From Pectinatus haikarae (GTDB lineage Bacteria > Bacillota > Negativicutes > Selenomonadales > Selenomonadaceae), in NCBI RefSeq assembly GCF_030813505.1, contig NZ_JAUSUE010000018.1: a stretch of 64,000 bases of DNA. The stretch is one strand, 5' to 3'. Below are positions 25,009-33,005 of the stretch, piece by piece (the first letter of the stretch is position 1; the number at the start of each line of letters is the position of its first letter). The position numbers and the translations under genes are program-made. The notes under the pieces are model-generated. The model searched no databases and was not told the DNA's origin. It saw only the letters and a list, made by a program, of their open reading frames with translations.

Positions 25009-25653
25009 GTGCACATTCTGTTAATGGGACCTCCTGGTGCCGGTAAAGGTACGCAGGCGGCAAAATTAGTTGAAGAATTTAAGATACCGCATATTTCTAC
25101 GGGTGATATGTTTAGAGCGGCAGTTAAAAATCAGACTGAACTTGGGAAAAAAGCAAAAGCCTGCATGGATCAGGGAAAGCTTGTACCTGATGATATCACC
25201 ATCGGTATAGTCAAAGAACGTCTTTCTCAGGTGGACTGTAAAAAGGGATTTATTCTTGATGGATTTCCCAGGACAGTGGAGCAGGCGAAGAATCTTGACA
25301 AGATAATCGATGAATTAGGTTTGAAACTCACAGGTGCTCTCAATATAGACGTGCCTGCACAGGACCTTGTTGAAAGAGCCGTGGGACGCCGGATATGTAG
25401 AAAATGTGGTGCAACGTATCATATAAAGTTTAAAAAATCTCTTAAAGAAGGCATTTGCGATCTTTGCGGTGGGGAGCTTTATCAGCGTGCTGATGACAGT
25501 GAGATCACTATGAAAAACCGCCTGTCGGTTTATGATGAGCAAACAAAGCCTCTTATCGAGTATTACAAAGATGCAGATCTATATAAGAAAATTGATGGCA
25601 GACAGTCGATGGATAAGGTGTATGGCGACATTGTGGCTGTACTGCGCGGCTGA
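25009..25653 (+). CDS. adk: Adenylate kinase, zinc-type
   Basis: 214 residues; converts AMP + ATP to 2 ADP. P-loop GPPGAGKGTQA, AMP-binding ISTGDMFRAA and GFPRTVEQA, LID domain with CRKCGATYH and CDLCGG (four cysteines for structural zinc, the Gram-positive type), then DDSEITMKNRLSVYDEQT. GTG start after AAGGAGG. In most Bacillota map follows; here the next gene is infA. Confidence 0.97.
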   Translation: MHILLMGPPGAGKGTQAAKLVEEFKIPHISTGDMFRAAVKNQTELGKKAKACMDQGKLVPDDITIGIVKERLSQVDCKKGFILDGFPRTVEQAKNLDKIIDELGLKLTGALNIDVPAQDLVERAVGRRICRKCGATYHIKFKKSLKEGICDLCGGELYQRADDSEITMKNRLSVYDEQTKPLIEYYKDADLYKKIDGRQSMDKVYGDIVAVLRG

Positions 25654-25659
25654 TATAAT
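25631..25659 (+). promoter_or_regulatory. Sigma-A promoter overlapping the 3' end of adk, ahead of infA
   Basis: TTGTGG (25631-25636), 17-base spacer, perfect TATAAT (25654-25659). It would start a transcript with a leader of about 135 bases before infA, giving the alpha operon its own promoter. Confidence 0.65.
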
Positions 25660-25722
25660 GGAAAAGTTTATGTCGGATAGTAGTTTTGTGAAGACACTAT
25701 TAAGACAATTCATTGCAATAAT

Positions 25723-25779
25723 GTTGGGCAAGGATGGTTCCTTAGAAAAAAGGTTGCCTGAAAAATTAGTTCGCCCAAC
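25723..25779 (+). promoter_or_regulatory. Structured leader of infA
   Basis: GTTGGGC (25723-25729) pairs with GCCCAAC (25773-25779), enclosing a small hairpin AAGG (25730-25733)/CCTT (25740-25743) and a second weak stem. No T-run follows. It replaces the space where map normally lies. Possible control of infA translation; no known RNA family recognised. Confidence 0.4.
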
Positions 25780-25803
25780 CTTTATTCGAAAGGGAGCAGG
25801 TTC

Positions 25804-26022
25804 ATGTCTAAACAAGATGTAATTGAAGTTGAAGGTAGAGTACTTGAAGCATTACCAAACGCAATGTTTCAGGTAGAACTGGAAAACGGCCATGTCGTTT
25901 TAGCTCACGTATCCGGCAAGATTCGTATGAATTTTATCCGCATATTGCCGGGCGATAAGGTTACGATTGAGCTTACGCCGTATGATCTTACGAGAGGCCG
26001 TATTACCTACAGATTTAAATAA
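25804..26022 (+). CDS. infA: Translation initiation factor IF-1
   Basis: 72 residues: the S1/OB fold of IF-1, with IEVEGRVLEALPNAMFQVELENGH, HVSGKIRMNFIRILPGDKVTIELTPYDLTRGRITYR-type segments. It blocks the A site during initiation. AAAGGGAG precedes the ATG; first gene of the alpha block here. Confidence 0.98.
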   Translation: MSKQDVIEVEGRVLEALPNAMFQVELENGHVVLAHVSGKIRMNFIRILPGDKVTIELTPYDLTRGRITYRFK

Positions 26023-26068
26023 ACGGCTTACCGGGATTATAGGAATATTGCTGAAAGGAGTAAATGCA

Positions 26069-26182
26069 ATGAAAGTACGACCATCAGTGAAACGCATTTG
26101 CGAAAAATGTAAAATAATTAAACGCAAGGGCCATGTAATGGTCATTTGCGAAAACCCTAAGCATAAACAAAAACAAGGATAA
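26069..26182 (+). CDS. rpmJ: 50S ribosomal protein bL36
   Basis: 37 residues, MKVRPSVKRICEKCKIIKRKG, with the C-x2-C...C...H zinc knuckle (CEKC, CENPKH). The zinc-containing form. AAGGAG before ATG 26069 fixes the start of this very short gene. Confidence 0.97.
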   Translation: MKVRPSVKRICEKCKIIKRKGHVMVICENPKHKQKQG

Positions 26183-26200
26183 TAGGAGGTGTGTTAATAT

Positions 26201-26575
26201 ATGGCACGTATTGCCGGTGTAGATTTACCACGCGATAAACGAATGGAAGTCGCTTTAACATATATTTTTGGTATCGGCCCGAAGTCGGCACGTGATATTC
26301 TGGCAGTCACAGGAATCAGTCCTGATACTCGCTCTCGCGATCTGACTGAAGATGAAGTAGCCAAACTTCGTGAAACGCTTGAAAAAAGTTATACTGTAGA
26401 AGGTGACCTTCGTCGTGAAGTATCACTCAATATTAAACGCTTAGTTGAAATAGGCTGCTATCGTGGCAGACGTCATCGTTTCGGACTCCCTGTACGCGGA
26501 CAGAATACGAAAAATAACGCGCGTACGAGAAAAGGTCCTAAAAAGACCATTATGGGTAAGAAGAAAGAAGCATAA
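26201..26575 (+). CDS. rpsM: 30S ribosomal protein uS13
   Basis: 124 residues, ARIAGVDLPRDKRMEVALTYIFGIG, GCYRGRRHRFGLPVRGQ and the basic C-terminal tail GPKKTIMGKKKEA that reaches the tRNAs. ATG after AGGAGGTG. Confidence 0.98.
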   Translation: MARIAGVDLPRDKRMEVALTYIFGIGPKSARDILAVTGISPDTRSRDLTEDEVAKLRETLEKSYTVEGDLRREVSLNIKRLVEIGCYRGRRHRFGLPVRGQNTKNNARTRKGPKKTIMGKKKEA

Positions 26576-26587
26576 GGAGGGTTAGAA

Positions 26588-26977
26588 TTGCCAGCAAGTA
26601 AATCTCGTCCGAAAAAAAAGGAACGTAAAAATATTGAATATGGCATAGCCCATATTCGATCAACTTTTAATAATACAATAGTTACCATTACTGACAAAAA
26701 CGGCAACGCTCTTTCCTGGGCAAGTGCCGGCGGTCTTGGCTTCAGAGGATCACGCAAAAGCACTCCGTTTGCAGCGCAGATGGCAGCAGAAGTAGCTGCA
26801 AAAGCAGCCATGGAACATGGTTTGAAACAGGTAGAAGTTTATGTAAAGGGACCGGGAGCAGGCCGTGAAGCAGCTATCCGTTCTCTTCAGGCTACAGGTC
26901 TTGAAGTGAATATGATCAAGGATGTAACCCCAATTCCGCATAACGGATGCCGTCCGCCAAAACGCAGAAGAGTATAA
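26588..26977 (+). CDS. rpsK: 30S ribosomal protein uS11
   Basis: 129 residues with GIAHIRSTFNNTIVTITD, SAGGLGFRGSRKSTPFAAQ and the C-terminal PIPHNGCRPPKRRRV. TTG start, 12 bases after rpsM, with AAGGAGGG upstream. Confidence 0.98.
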   Translation: MPASKSRPKKKERKNIEYGIAHIRSTFNNTIVTITDKNGNALSWASAGGLGFRGSRKSTPFAAQMAAEVAAKAAMEHGLKQVEVYVKGPGAGREAAIRSLQATGLEVNMIKDVTPIPHNGCRPPKRRRV

Positions 26978-26997
26978 TAGGAGGGAAAAATAGATAA

Positions 26998-27585
26998 ATG
27001 GCAATTGATAGAGTACCGTCTCTGAAAAAATGCCGTTCTTTGGGCATAGAAACTGCTGTTGTTGGTCTTGGCAAAAAATCCAAGCGCCAGCCTCGCCGCA
27101 CAGGCCGCAAGGTAAGTGAATACGGTATGCAGCTCAAAGAAAAGCAAAAGGCAAAATTTATATACGGCGTATTGGAAAAACAATTCCGCCTTTGTTATGA
27201 TAAAGCTAAAAAAATGCAGGGAGTTACCGGTGAAAATCTTTTGATTTTACTGGAAAGGCGCCTTGATAATGTTGTATTTCGTTTGGGCCTTGCCAATACA
27301 CGCCGTCAAGCAAGACAAATGGTTACACACGGTCATATTACAATCAACGGCAAACGTCTTGATATTCCGTCTGCTTTTGTTAAAGCAAATGATATAGTGG
27401 GTGTAAAAGAAGGCAGCCGTTCAAGCGAATTGTTCAAAGCTATTGCTGAATCAGGCAATAAACTGAGTGTTCCGGCTTGGCTCAGTGCTGGTGAATTAGG
27501 CGGCACTGTCAGCAGATTTCCTAATCGCGATGAAATCGATGTTCCAGTAGACGAACAGGCTATCGTCGAATTGTACTCCAGATAA
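26998..27585 (+). CDS. rpsD: 30S ribosomal protein uS4, zinc-free (C-minus) form
   Basis: 195 residues. The N terminus MAIDRVPSLKKCRSLGIETA is the short form that lacks the four-cysteine zinc site (C-R-x-C-R-R-E-G... C) of canonical S4. Thereafter GRKVSEYGMQLKEKQKAKFIYG, the S4 domain LERRLDNVVFRLGLANTRRQARQMVTHGHI and NGKRLDIPS are standard. It occupies the normal alpha-operon slot, so it is probably the only or main S4. In other bacteria uS4 represses this operon. Confidence 0.96.
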   Translation: MAIDRVPSLKKCRSLGIETAVVGLGKKSKRQPRRTGRKVSEYGMQLKEKQKAKFIYGVLEKQFRLCYDKAKKMQGVTGENLLILLERRLDNVVFRLGLANTRRQARQMVTHGHITINGKRLDIPSAFVKANDIVGVKEGSRSSELFKAIAESGNKLSVPAWLSAGELGGTVSRFPNRDEIDVPVDEQAIVELYSR

Positions 27586-27646
27586 TATGTCATATTGGTC
27601 ATATTGTGGCACTTTATGTGCATAGAATAAAGGAGGGGAACCTTAG

Positions 27647-28606
27647 ATGATCGAAATCGAAAAGCCGAAAATAGAAATTGTAGGAATAAGTGAAGATCAA
27701 AAATACGGTAAGTTCATTTGTGAACCACTTGAACGTGGTTATGGGACTACTCTCGGTAATTCGCTGCGCCGCATACTTTTGTCTTCTTTGATGGGGGCTG
27801 CGATAACATCAATAAAAATTGATGGTGTGCTTCATGAATTCTCTACAATACCTGGTGTGCGGGATGATGTCACTAATATCATTTTGAATCTCAAATCGTT
27901 GTGCCTCAAAATGCATAATGATGAACCGCATACGATCAGTATAGATGTCACAGGTGAAAAAGAAGTAACCGGTGCTGACATTAAAGCTGACGCTGACATT
28001 GAGATATTAAATCCCGATCTGCATATAGCAACTGTCGACGAAAGCGGTTCACTCAAAATAGAAATGACTGTTGAACGCGGACGCGGTTATGTACCGGCCG
28101 ATAAGAATAAAAGAGCCGATCAGCCTATCGGTGTTATTCCTATAGATTCAATTTTTTCCCCTATTCAAAGAGTGAATTATACTGTAGCGGATACTCGTGT
28201 AGGAAATGTCACAGATTATGATAAGCTGACTCTGGAAGTATGGACTAACGGTTCGCTGCGGCCAGAAGAAGCTATAAGTAAATCTGCAAGTATATTGATT
28301 GCACATTTTAAACTTTTCCAAAGTATGGCAGGCTGTTCAGAAGAAGAAAATGAATCAGAAAGCACTTTTTTGGAAAATGAAGAAGATGATGCAAACAAAG
28401 TAATGGAAATGACTATCGAAGATCTTGATTTATCGGTTCGTTCCTTCAATTGTCTTAAACGGGCAGAAATTAATACAGTAGCTGATCTTGTCCAAAAATC
28501 CGAAGACGATATGATGAAGGTCAGAAACTTAGGACGTAAATCACTTGATGAAGTGAGAAATAAGCTGAAAGAACTTGGTCTTTCACTTTCACATAATGAA
28601 GAATAG
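27647..28606 (+). CDS. rpoA: RNA polymerase alpha subunit
   Basis: 319 residues. N-terminal dimerisation domain (residues about 1-230) with GYGTTLGNSLRRILLSSL; an acidic Glu/Ser-rich linker; then the C-terminal domain from about 255 with LDLSVRSFNCLKRAEINTVADL, which contacts UP elements and activators. ATG after AAGGAGGGG. Between rpsD and rplQ as usual. Confidence 0.98.
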   Translation: MIEIEKPKIEIVGISEDQKYGKFICEPLERGYGTTLGNSLRRILLSSLMGAAITSIKIDGVLHEFSTIPGVRDDVTNIILNLKSLCLKMHNDEPHTISIDVTGEKEVTGADIKADADIEILNPDLHIATVDESGSLKIEMTVERGRGYVPADKNKRADQPIGVIPIDSIFSPIQRVNYTVADTRVGNVTDYDKLTLEVWTNGSLRPEEAISKSASILIAHFKLFQSMAGCSEEENESESTFLENEEDDANKVMEMTIEDLDLSVRSFNCLKRAEINTVADLVQKSEDDMMKVRNLGRKSLDEVRNKLKELGLSLSHNEE

Positions 28607-28617
28607 GAGGAAAGAAA

Positions 28618-28959
28618 TTGGCTTACAGAAAATTAGGTCGTGACAGCAGTGCCCGTCGTGCTCTTTTCCGCAGTGTGCTGACTTCGTTATTTAAATATGA
28701 ACGTATAGAAACAACCGAAGCCAAAGCGAAAGAAATCAGTGCCCTTGCTGAAAAAATGATTACTTTGGCTAAACGTGGTGATTTACATGCTCGCCGTCAG
28801 ATAGCTGCAGATTTGCTTGATGAAGCGGTAATCAAAAAATTGTTTGATGAAACAGCACCTTCGTATAGTGAACGTCAAGGCGGCTATACACGTGTTCTTA
28901 AGCTTGGTCCTCGCCGCGGTGATGCCGCTCCGATGGTTATTCTTGAACTAGTAAAATAA
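28618..28959 (+). CDS. rplQ: 50S ribosomal protein bL17
   Basis: 113 residues: AYRKLGRDSSARRALFRSVLTSLFKYERIETTEAKAKE and the C-terminal GGYTRVLKLGPRRGDAAPMVILEL. TTG start after AGGAGG. Last gene of the ribosomal cluster; in many Bacillota ecfA1A2T-truA-rplM-rpsI follow, but here they do not. Confidence 0.98.
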   Translation: MAYRKLGRDSSARRALFRSVLTSLFKYERIETTEAKAKEISALAEKMITLAKRGDLHARRQIAADLLDEAVIKKLFDETAPSYSERQGGYTRVLKLGPRRGDAAPMVILELVK

Positions 28960-29006
28960 AAACTTGTTATTGCAGGTGATGCCTGTCAATGATAAACTTG
29001 ATATCT

Positions 29007-29040
29007 ATAAGAACTGTCTTTTGGCGGTTCTTATTTTTTT
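29007..29040 (+). terminator. Terminator of the alpha operon
   Basis: AAGAACTG pairs with CGGTTCTT (G-T tolerated) around an 8-base loop, with ATTTTTTTT after it. It ends the ribosomal cluster 50 bases after rplQ. Confidence 0.85.
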
Positions 29041-29140
29041 ATCCCAATATAGCTATGTTGTATTATTTTAAAATAACTATTGATTTTTTTATTAATAAAG
29101 TTTACTTTAAAGATAATACAATGAAAGGATGGCGCTTAAT

Positions 29141-30208
29141 GTGGAAGAATACAATGTTGCAGTTATACCTGGCGATGGAATCGGTACGGAAGTAATAGCT
29201 GAGGGCATAAAGGTTTTAAAAAAGGTGGCAGAACTGGATGGCAGGTTTGCTTTTTCATTTGAATACTTTCCATGGGGATGTGAATATTTTTGCAAAACAG
29301 GAAAGGTCATGGATGATGACGGATTGGAACGTTTGAGTAAATTTGACACTATCTATCTTGGTGCAGTGGGTGCTCCAAATGTGCCGGATCATATATCTCT
29401 GCGTGATCTGCTGATCAAGATACGGCAGGGTTTTGACCAATATGTTAATCTGCGGCCGATTAAACTGCTGAATGGAGTTCCCTGTCCCATAAAAGGAGTA
29501 AGGCGTGAAGACGTAAATATGGTCGTAGTAAGAGAAAATTCGGAAGGTGAATATGCGGGTGCAGGTGATTGGCTTTATAAGGGAAAAGAGCAGGAAGTAG
29601 TTTTACAGACCAGTGTATTTTCCCGTAAAGGAACAGAACGAATAATTCGCTATGCATATGAATTGGCCAGACGTGAAAAGAAAACAATAACAAGTATAAG
29701 TAAGGGAAATGCTCTGAACTATTCAATGGTATTCTGGGATGAAATATTCCGTGATGTAGGAAAAGAATATCCTGATGTCAGACAGTATACATATTTGGTA
29801 GATGCAGCAGCTATGTTTTTTGTAAAAGATCCGGCGCGTTTTCAAGTTGTTGTCACTTCAAATTTGTTTGGTGATATATTAACTGATCTGGGAGCCGCTA
29901 TTGCAGGAGGAATGGGGCTGGCAGCCGGAGCTAATATTAATCCGGATAAAAAATATCCGTCTATGTTTGAGCCTATACATGGGTCCGCTCCTGACATTGC
30001 AGGTAGAGGAGTGGCAAATCCTATGGCAGCAATTTGGTCAGCTTCGCAGATGCTGGAATTTTTTGGCAAAAAGGTATGGAGTAATAAACTTATCCTCGCC
30101 ATGGAAAAAATTTTGACAGAAAAGACTGTTCTGACAGCTGATTTCGGCGGCAGCGCATCAACTGAAGAGGTTGGGGCAGAGATAATACGGCAAATGATTC
30201 TGCTGTGA
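29141..30208 (+). CDS. D-malate/tartrate dehydrogenase-type oxidative decarboxylase
   Basis: A 355-residue member of the isocitrate/isopropylmalate dehydrogenase family. VAVIPGDGIGTEV, LGAVGAPNVPDHISLRDLL and GFDQYVNLRPIKLLNGVPCPI match the DmlA/TtuC branch (tartrate dehydrogenase, D-malate dehydrogenase) rather than LeuB. VVRENSEGEYAG and the metal aspartates in NLFGDILTDLGAAIAGGMG are intact. It would convert D-malate to pyruvate + CO2 or tartrate to oxaloglycolate with NAD+. Start: GTG 29141 has AAAGGA 11 bases before it; ATG 29129, in frame, overlaps that ribosome site. No aldolase or leucine genes adjoin. Monocistronic, upstream promoter not clear. Confidence 0.85.
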   Translation: MEEYNVAVIPGDGIGTEVIAEGIKVLKKVAELDGRFAFSFEYFPWGCEYFCKTGKVMDDDGLERLSKFDTIYLGAVGAPNVPDHISLRDLLIKIRQGFDQYVNLRPIKLLNGVPCPIKGVRREDVNMVVVRENSEGEYAGAGDWLYKGKEQEVVLQTSVFSRKGTERIIRYAYELARREKKTITSISKGNALNYSMVFWDEIFRDVGKEYPDVRQYTYLVDAAAMFFVKDPARFQVVVTSNLFGDILTDLGAAIAGGMGLAAGANINPDKKYPSMFEPIHGSAPDIAGRGVANPMAAIWSASQMLEFFGKKVWSNKLILAMEKILTEKTVLTADFGGSASTEEVGAEIIRQMILL

Positions 30209-30210
30209 AA

Positions 30211-30250
30211 ATAAGAAAACTCCGATCATTTATGATCAGAGTTTTCCTTA
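30211..30250. terminator. Bidirectional terminator between the dehydrogenase and suf operon
   Basis: GAAAACTC-C-GATCAT pairs with ATGATC-A-GAGTTTTC around TT; A- and T-rich flanks serve both convergent genes. Confidence 0.85.
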
Positions 30251-30261
30251 TCAGATGGGGA

Positions 30262-30744
30262 TTATTCAGCAGTCTTTTTTTCCTTGAGCATTTCGTTTAA
30301 TGTGTGCCAGGCCAAAACTGCGCATTTTACTCGTGCGGGCATATGCGCAATATCCTTTAATGCCATTGCCTCGTCCAATTGTTCCAGCTTTTCTTCATCT
30401 TTTTCCTCGCCGCGTACCATCTTTATAAATAAATCAGTTAATTCTACGGCTTCATCGATTTTCTTGCCGATTATCAGGTCGGCCATTATATCGGTCGATG
30501 CTTGTGAGATGGCACAGCCTTGTCCGTTAAAAGCAGCATCTTTTATAATATCGTCCTCAATATTGAGTTCTAATACTATTTCATCACCGCAGCTGGGATT
30601 GATTCCTTTTTTTACTAAAACCTCATCGCCGCAGTTCGGATTGATGGCTGTTTTGCAATCACTGCTTACAGACAGCTTATGCTTATGGTCAGGATGTGTA
30701 TTATGCTCCATAAGAATTTCATTGTAAATATTATTGAGCGCCAT
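30262..30744 (-). CDS. sufU: SufU-type Fe-S scaffold/sulfur-transfer protein with internal repeat
   Basis: 160 residues. SufU accepts sulfur from SufS through a zinc-bound site. Present: LYxEIxxxH-like NIYNEILMEHNTHPDHKHKL, Cys ligands in NPxCGDE, GQGCAISQAS (C77) and ARVKCAVLAWHTL (C141). Unusual: the first ligand motif occurs twice, INPNCGDE (C38) and INPSCGDE (C52), exactly 14 codons apart, giving an extra cysteine plus C30. DNA of the two copies is also similar, indicating a recent tandem duplication of 42 bases. The second copy is followed by the expected IVLELNIEDD strand, so it is probably the functional one. Last gene of sufCBDSU, overlapping sufS. Confidence 0.93.
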   Translation of the reverse strand: MALNNIYNEILMEHNTHPDHKHKLSVSSDCKTAINPNCGDEVLVKKGINPSCGDEIVLELNIEDDIIKDAAFNGQGCAISQASTDIMADLIIGKKIDEAVELTDLFIKMVRGEEKDEEKLEQLDEAMALKDIAHMPARVKCAVLAWHTLNEMLKEKKTAE

Positions 30745-31945
30745 TGAAATAACTCCTTATGTATTTTGTTCTGTTGATAAGTTTGGTGATGTCTTCTTCA
30801 TCATTATAAAAAGCGATACTTGCTCTGCAGCAAAAATTGCATTTTAAATAGCGCATGAGCGGTTGGGCACAGTGGTGTCCGCCGCGTATGGCAACGTTGC
30901 CGGAATCCATAAGAGAAGCGACATCATGAGGATGAATACCTTCAATATTGAAAGCAATAACTCCATGGTGCTGGGAAAAGTCATTATCACCGTATATCGT
31001 AACATATGGAAGCTTGCTAAGTTCTTCTCCCGCAAAACGACCCAGCTCAGTTTCTCTTTTGATAATAGTATCATAACCGATTGACTCCATAAAATCAATT
31101 GCGGCCGATAAACCCACAGCTCCGCCGACATTCTGTGTGCCGGCTTCAAATTTATAAGGCAGTTCAGCGAAAGTGGCACTTTGTTCATCTACATAATCGA
31201 TCATTTCACCGCCGGTAAGAAACGGAGGCATTTCTTCAAGATATTTTTCTTTGCCATAGAGGACGCCTATCCCCATAGGCGCATACATTTTATGACCGGA
31301 AAAAGAATAAAAATCGCAATCAAGAGCCTGAACATCTATTTTATTGTGAGGAATAGCCTGTGCGCCATCAACAGAAACGATGGTTTTATTGGCATGAGCT
31401 ATTTTTATGAGTTCTTTCAGATTTTGTTCCGCCCCCAGCACATTTGAAAGTTGTGTCAGAGACAGTATTTTTGTTTTTGCAGAAAGTTTGTTTTTTAATT
31501 CATCTATTGTTATAAGTCCATTTTTATCAGGATACAGATAAACCAGTTTTGCCTGATGCCGTTTTGCGGCCTGCTGCCATGGAAGCATATTGCTGTGATG
31601 TTCCATGACGGAAATAAGTATTTCATCATCTTTGGACAAAAGAAGATCAGAAAGCGAATAAGCTACTATATTGAGTGACTCGGAAGCGTTTCTTGTATAA
31701 ATAATTTCCTGCTGTTTTGCGGCGCCGATAAATTCAGCAATTTTTTTGCGGGCATTTTCGTAAGCATCAGTGGCTTTTTGGGAAAGTTCATACAGACCGC
31801 GCAACGGATTTGCATTTTCCTGTTTGTAATAATCAGCCACGGCATCTATGACCATATCCGGCTTTTGACTGGTAGCAGCATTATCAAGATATGCCAGATC
31901 TTTATAGTGGCGCATAATGGGGAAAAAATTTTTATACTGATTCAT
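30731..31945 (-). CDS. sufS: Cysteine desulfurase SufS
   Basis: A 404-residue PLP enzyme releasing sulfur from cysteine for Fe-S assembly. YLDNAATSQKP at the start, TRNASESLNIVA, SMEHHSNMLPWQ, VDGAQAIPHNKIDVQ, the PLP lysine in FSGHKMYAPMGIGVLYG, and the catalytic Cys in RGGHHCAQPLM are all present. The RxGHHCAQ active-site loop is the type II (SufS) form. Overlaps sufU by 14 bases and sufD by 14, suggesting coupling. Confidence 0.96.
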   Translation of the reverse strand: MNQYKNFFPIMRHYKDLAYLDNAATSQKPDMVIDAVADYYKQENANPLRGLYELSQKATDAYENARKKIAEFIGAAKQQEIIYTRNASESLNIVAYSLSDLLLSKDDEILISVMEHHSNMLPWQQAAKRHQAKLVYLYPDKNGLITIDELKNKLSAKTKILSLTQLSNVLGAEQNLKELIKIAHANKTIVSVDGAQAIPHNKIDVQALDCDFYSFSGHKMYAPMGIGVLYGKEKYLEEMPPFLTGGEMIDYVDEQSATFAELPYKFEAGTQNVGGAVGLSAAIDFMESIGYDTIIKRETELGRFAGEELSKLPYVTIYGDNDFSQHHGVIAFNIEGIHPHDVASLMDSGNVAIRGGHHCAQPLMRYLKCNFCCRASIAFYNDEEDITKLINRTKYIRSYFNGAQ

Positions 31946-33005
31946 TAAAAAGCACTTCCTTACTATAGTTATCGATTTTTGCCGCTAGTATTTCTGGTAA
32001 TAGATTTTTCAAACGGGAGACAGCAGAATCAAGAAACAGCTGTCGGGCAGCTTTCTCATCAATACCGCGCGATTTCAGGTAAAAGAAACGATCCTCATCC
32101 AATGTGCCAATGGCGGCTCCATGCGTACCGGCTACATCATCCTCATCGCATAAAATCAAAGGAACGCTTTTGTTTCTCGCTTTTTCACTCAAAAGGAGTA
32201 CATTTTCGCTTTCGTTGCCGGATGAACCCTTGCAGCCTCGGTGAAAATCTATGGTACCACGGGCTGTTTTCCTGCTTGCATCCGAAAGCAATCCGGTCAT
32301 TTTTATGTCAGAGAGAGTTTTTTTGCCGTAATGGCGTACCACATAATTAAGATCAATATCCTGCTCAAGGTGACCGATATAGTCAGATCGTATTGAGGCG
32401 GATGAATGATATCCCCGCAGATCTGCTGTTGCGGAGGCAAGTGCAGTTCCCGCGCCCAAAGGAATTTGCAGTATGCTGATTTTGGCATCGTTTTCAAGAC
32501 GGGAAACAATGTTATTGAAGGATACAGCTGAGCTTCCCAGCAGCTGCAGACAGGTGAGTTTCAGTGAAGCACCATTTGCTGCATGTACTCTGATAAGATC
32601 GGCATATTGTGCGGTACTCTGTGCAAGAGAGCTTACCGAGATCATTATGTTGGCGGAGCTGTTCTCTTCAAGGCTTATGTCAAAAATACCTGTAAGCTTA
32701 TCAGTCGGCTGCAGTGTCAGGTCAAAAATGAGAGGTGTTGCCAAGGTGCTGTTTTTGGGAATAATTATAGATTTTGTCACTGAAGCATTTTTCAGTATAT
32801 ATGCTTCAGTTTTTTTGTCACTGCCGGAAAAAACGATATCGTCAAGTGTACGATTATCATTTATTTTAATAGCATCATTGTCTGTAATAATCTTGGGAGT
32901 GACTGCGGAGTCTGGTTCGTTTGACAAATGAAGCTCTTTGCTGTTTACATTGAAACGGTTCCATGTGAGAACAGGAAGTTTATTTGCGTTAAGTGCAGTA
33001 TACAT
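31932..33005 (-). CDS. sufD: SufD-like Fe-S assembly protein
   Basis: 357 residues with the SufBD beta-helix core. The C-terminal part has SARKTARGTIDFHRGCKGSSG-like SRKTARGTIDFHRGCKGS, the acidic DEDDVAGTHGAAIGTLDEDRFFYLKSRGIDE and the terminal helix. It is shorter and more divergent at the N terminus than SufB. It pairs with SufB and SufC in the SufBC2D scaffold. The start codon ATG overlaps the sufB stop (1 base). Confidence 0.92.
   Translation of the reverse strand: MYTALNANKLPVLTWNRFNVNSKELHLSNEPDSAVTPKIITDNDAIKINDNRTLDDIVFSGSDKKTEAYILKNASVTKSIIIPKNSTLATPLIFDLTLQPTDKLTGIFDISLEENSSANIMISVSSLAQSTAQYADLIRVHAANGASLKLTCLQLLGSSAVSFNNIVSRLENDAKISILQIPLGAGTALASATADLRGYHSSASIRSDYIGHLEQDIDLNYVVRHYGKKTLSDIKMTGLLSDASRKTARGTIDFHRGCKGSSGNESENVLLLSEKARNKSVPLILCDEDDVAGTHGAAIGTLDEDRFFYLKSRGIDEKAARQLFLDSAVSRLKNLLPEILAAKIDNYSKEVLFNESV

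Noticed and set aside
25532..25822. A 96-codon frame between adk and infA that might replace map
   Set aside because: It begins inside adk in another frame, has no ribosome site at its internal ATGs and no similarity to Map or KOW proteins.
28989..29195. Small hydrophobic frame after rplQ
   Set aside because: It runs through the alpha-operon terminator hairpin and into the dehydrogenase start region; no ribosome site.
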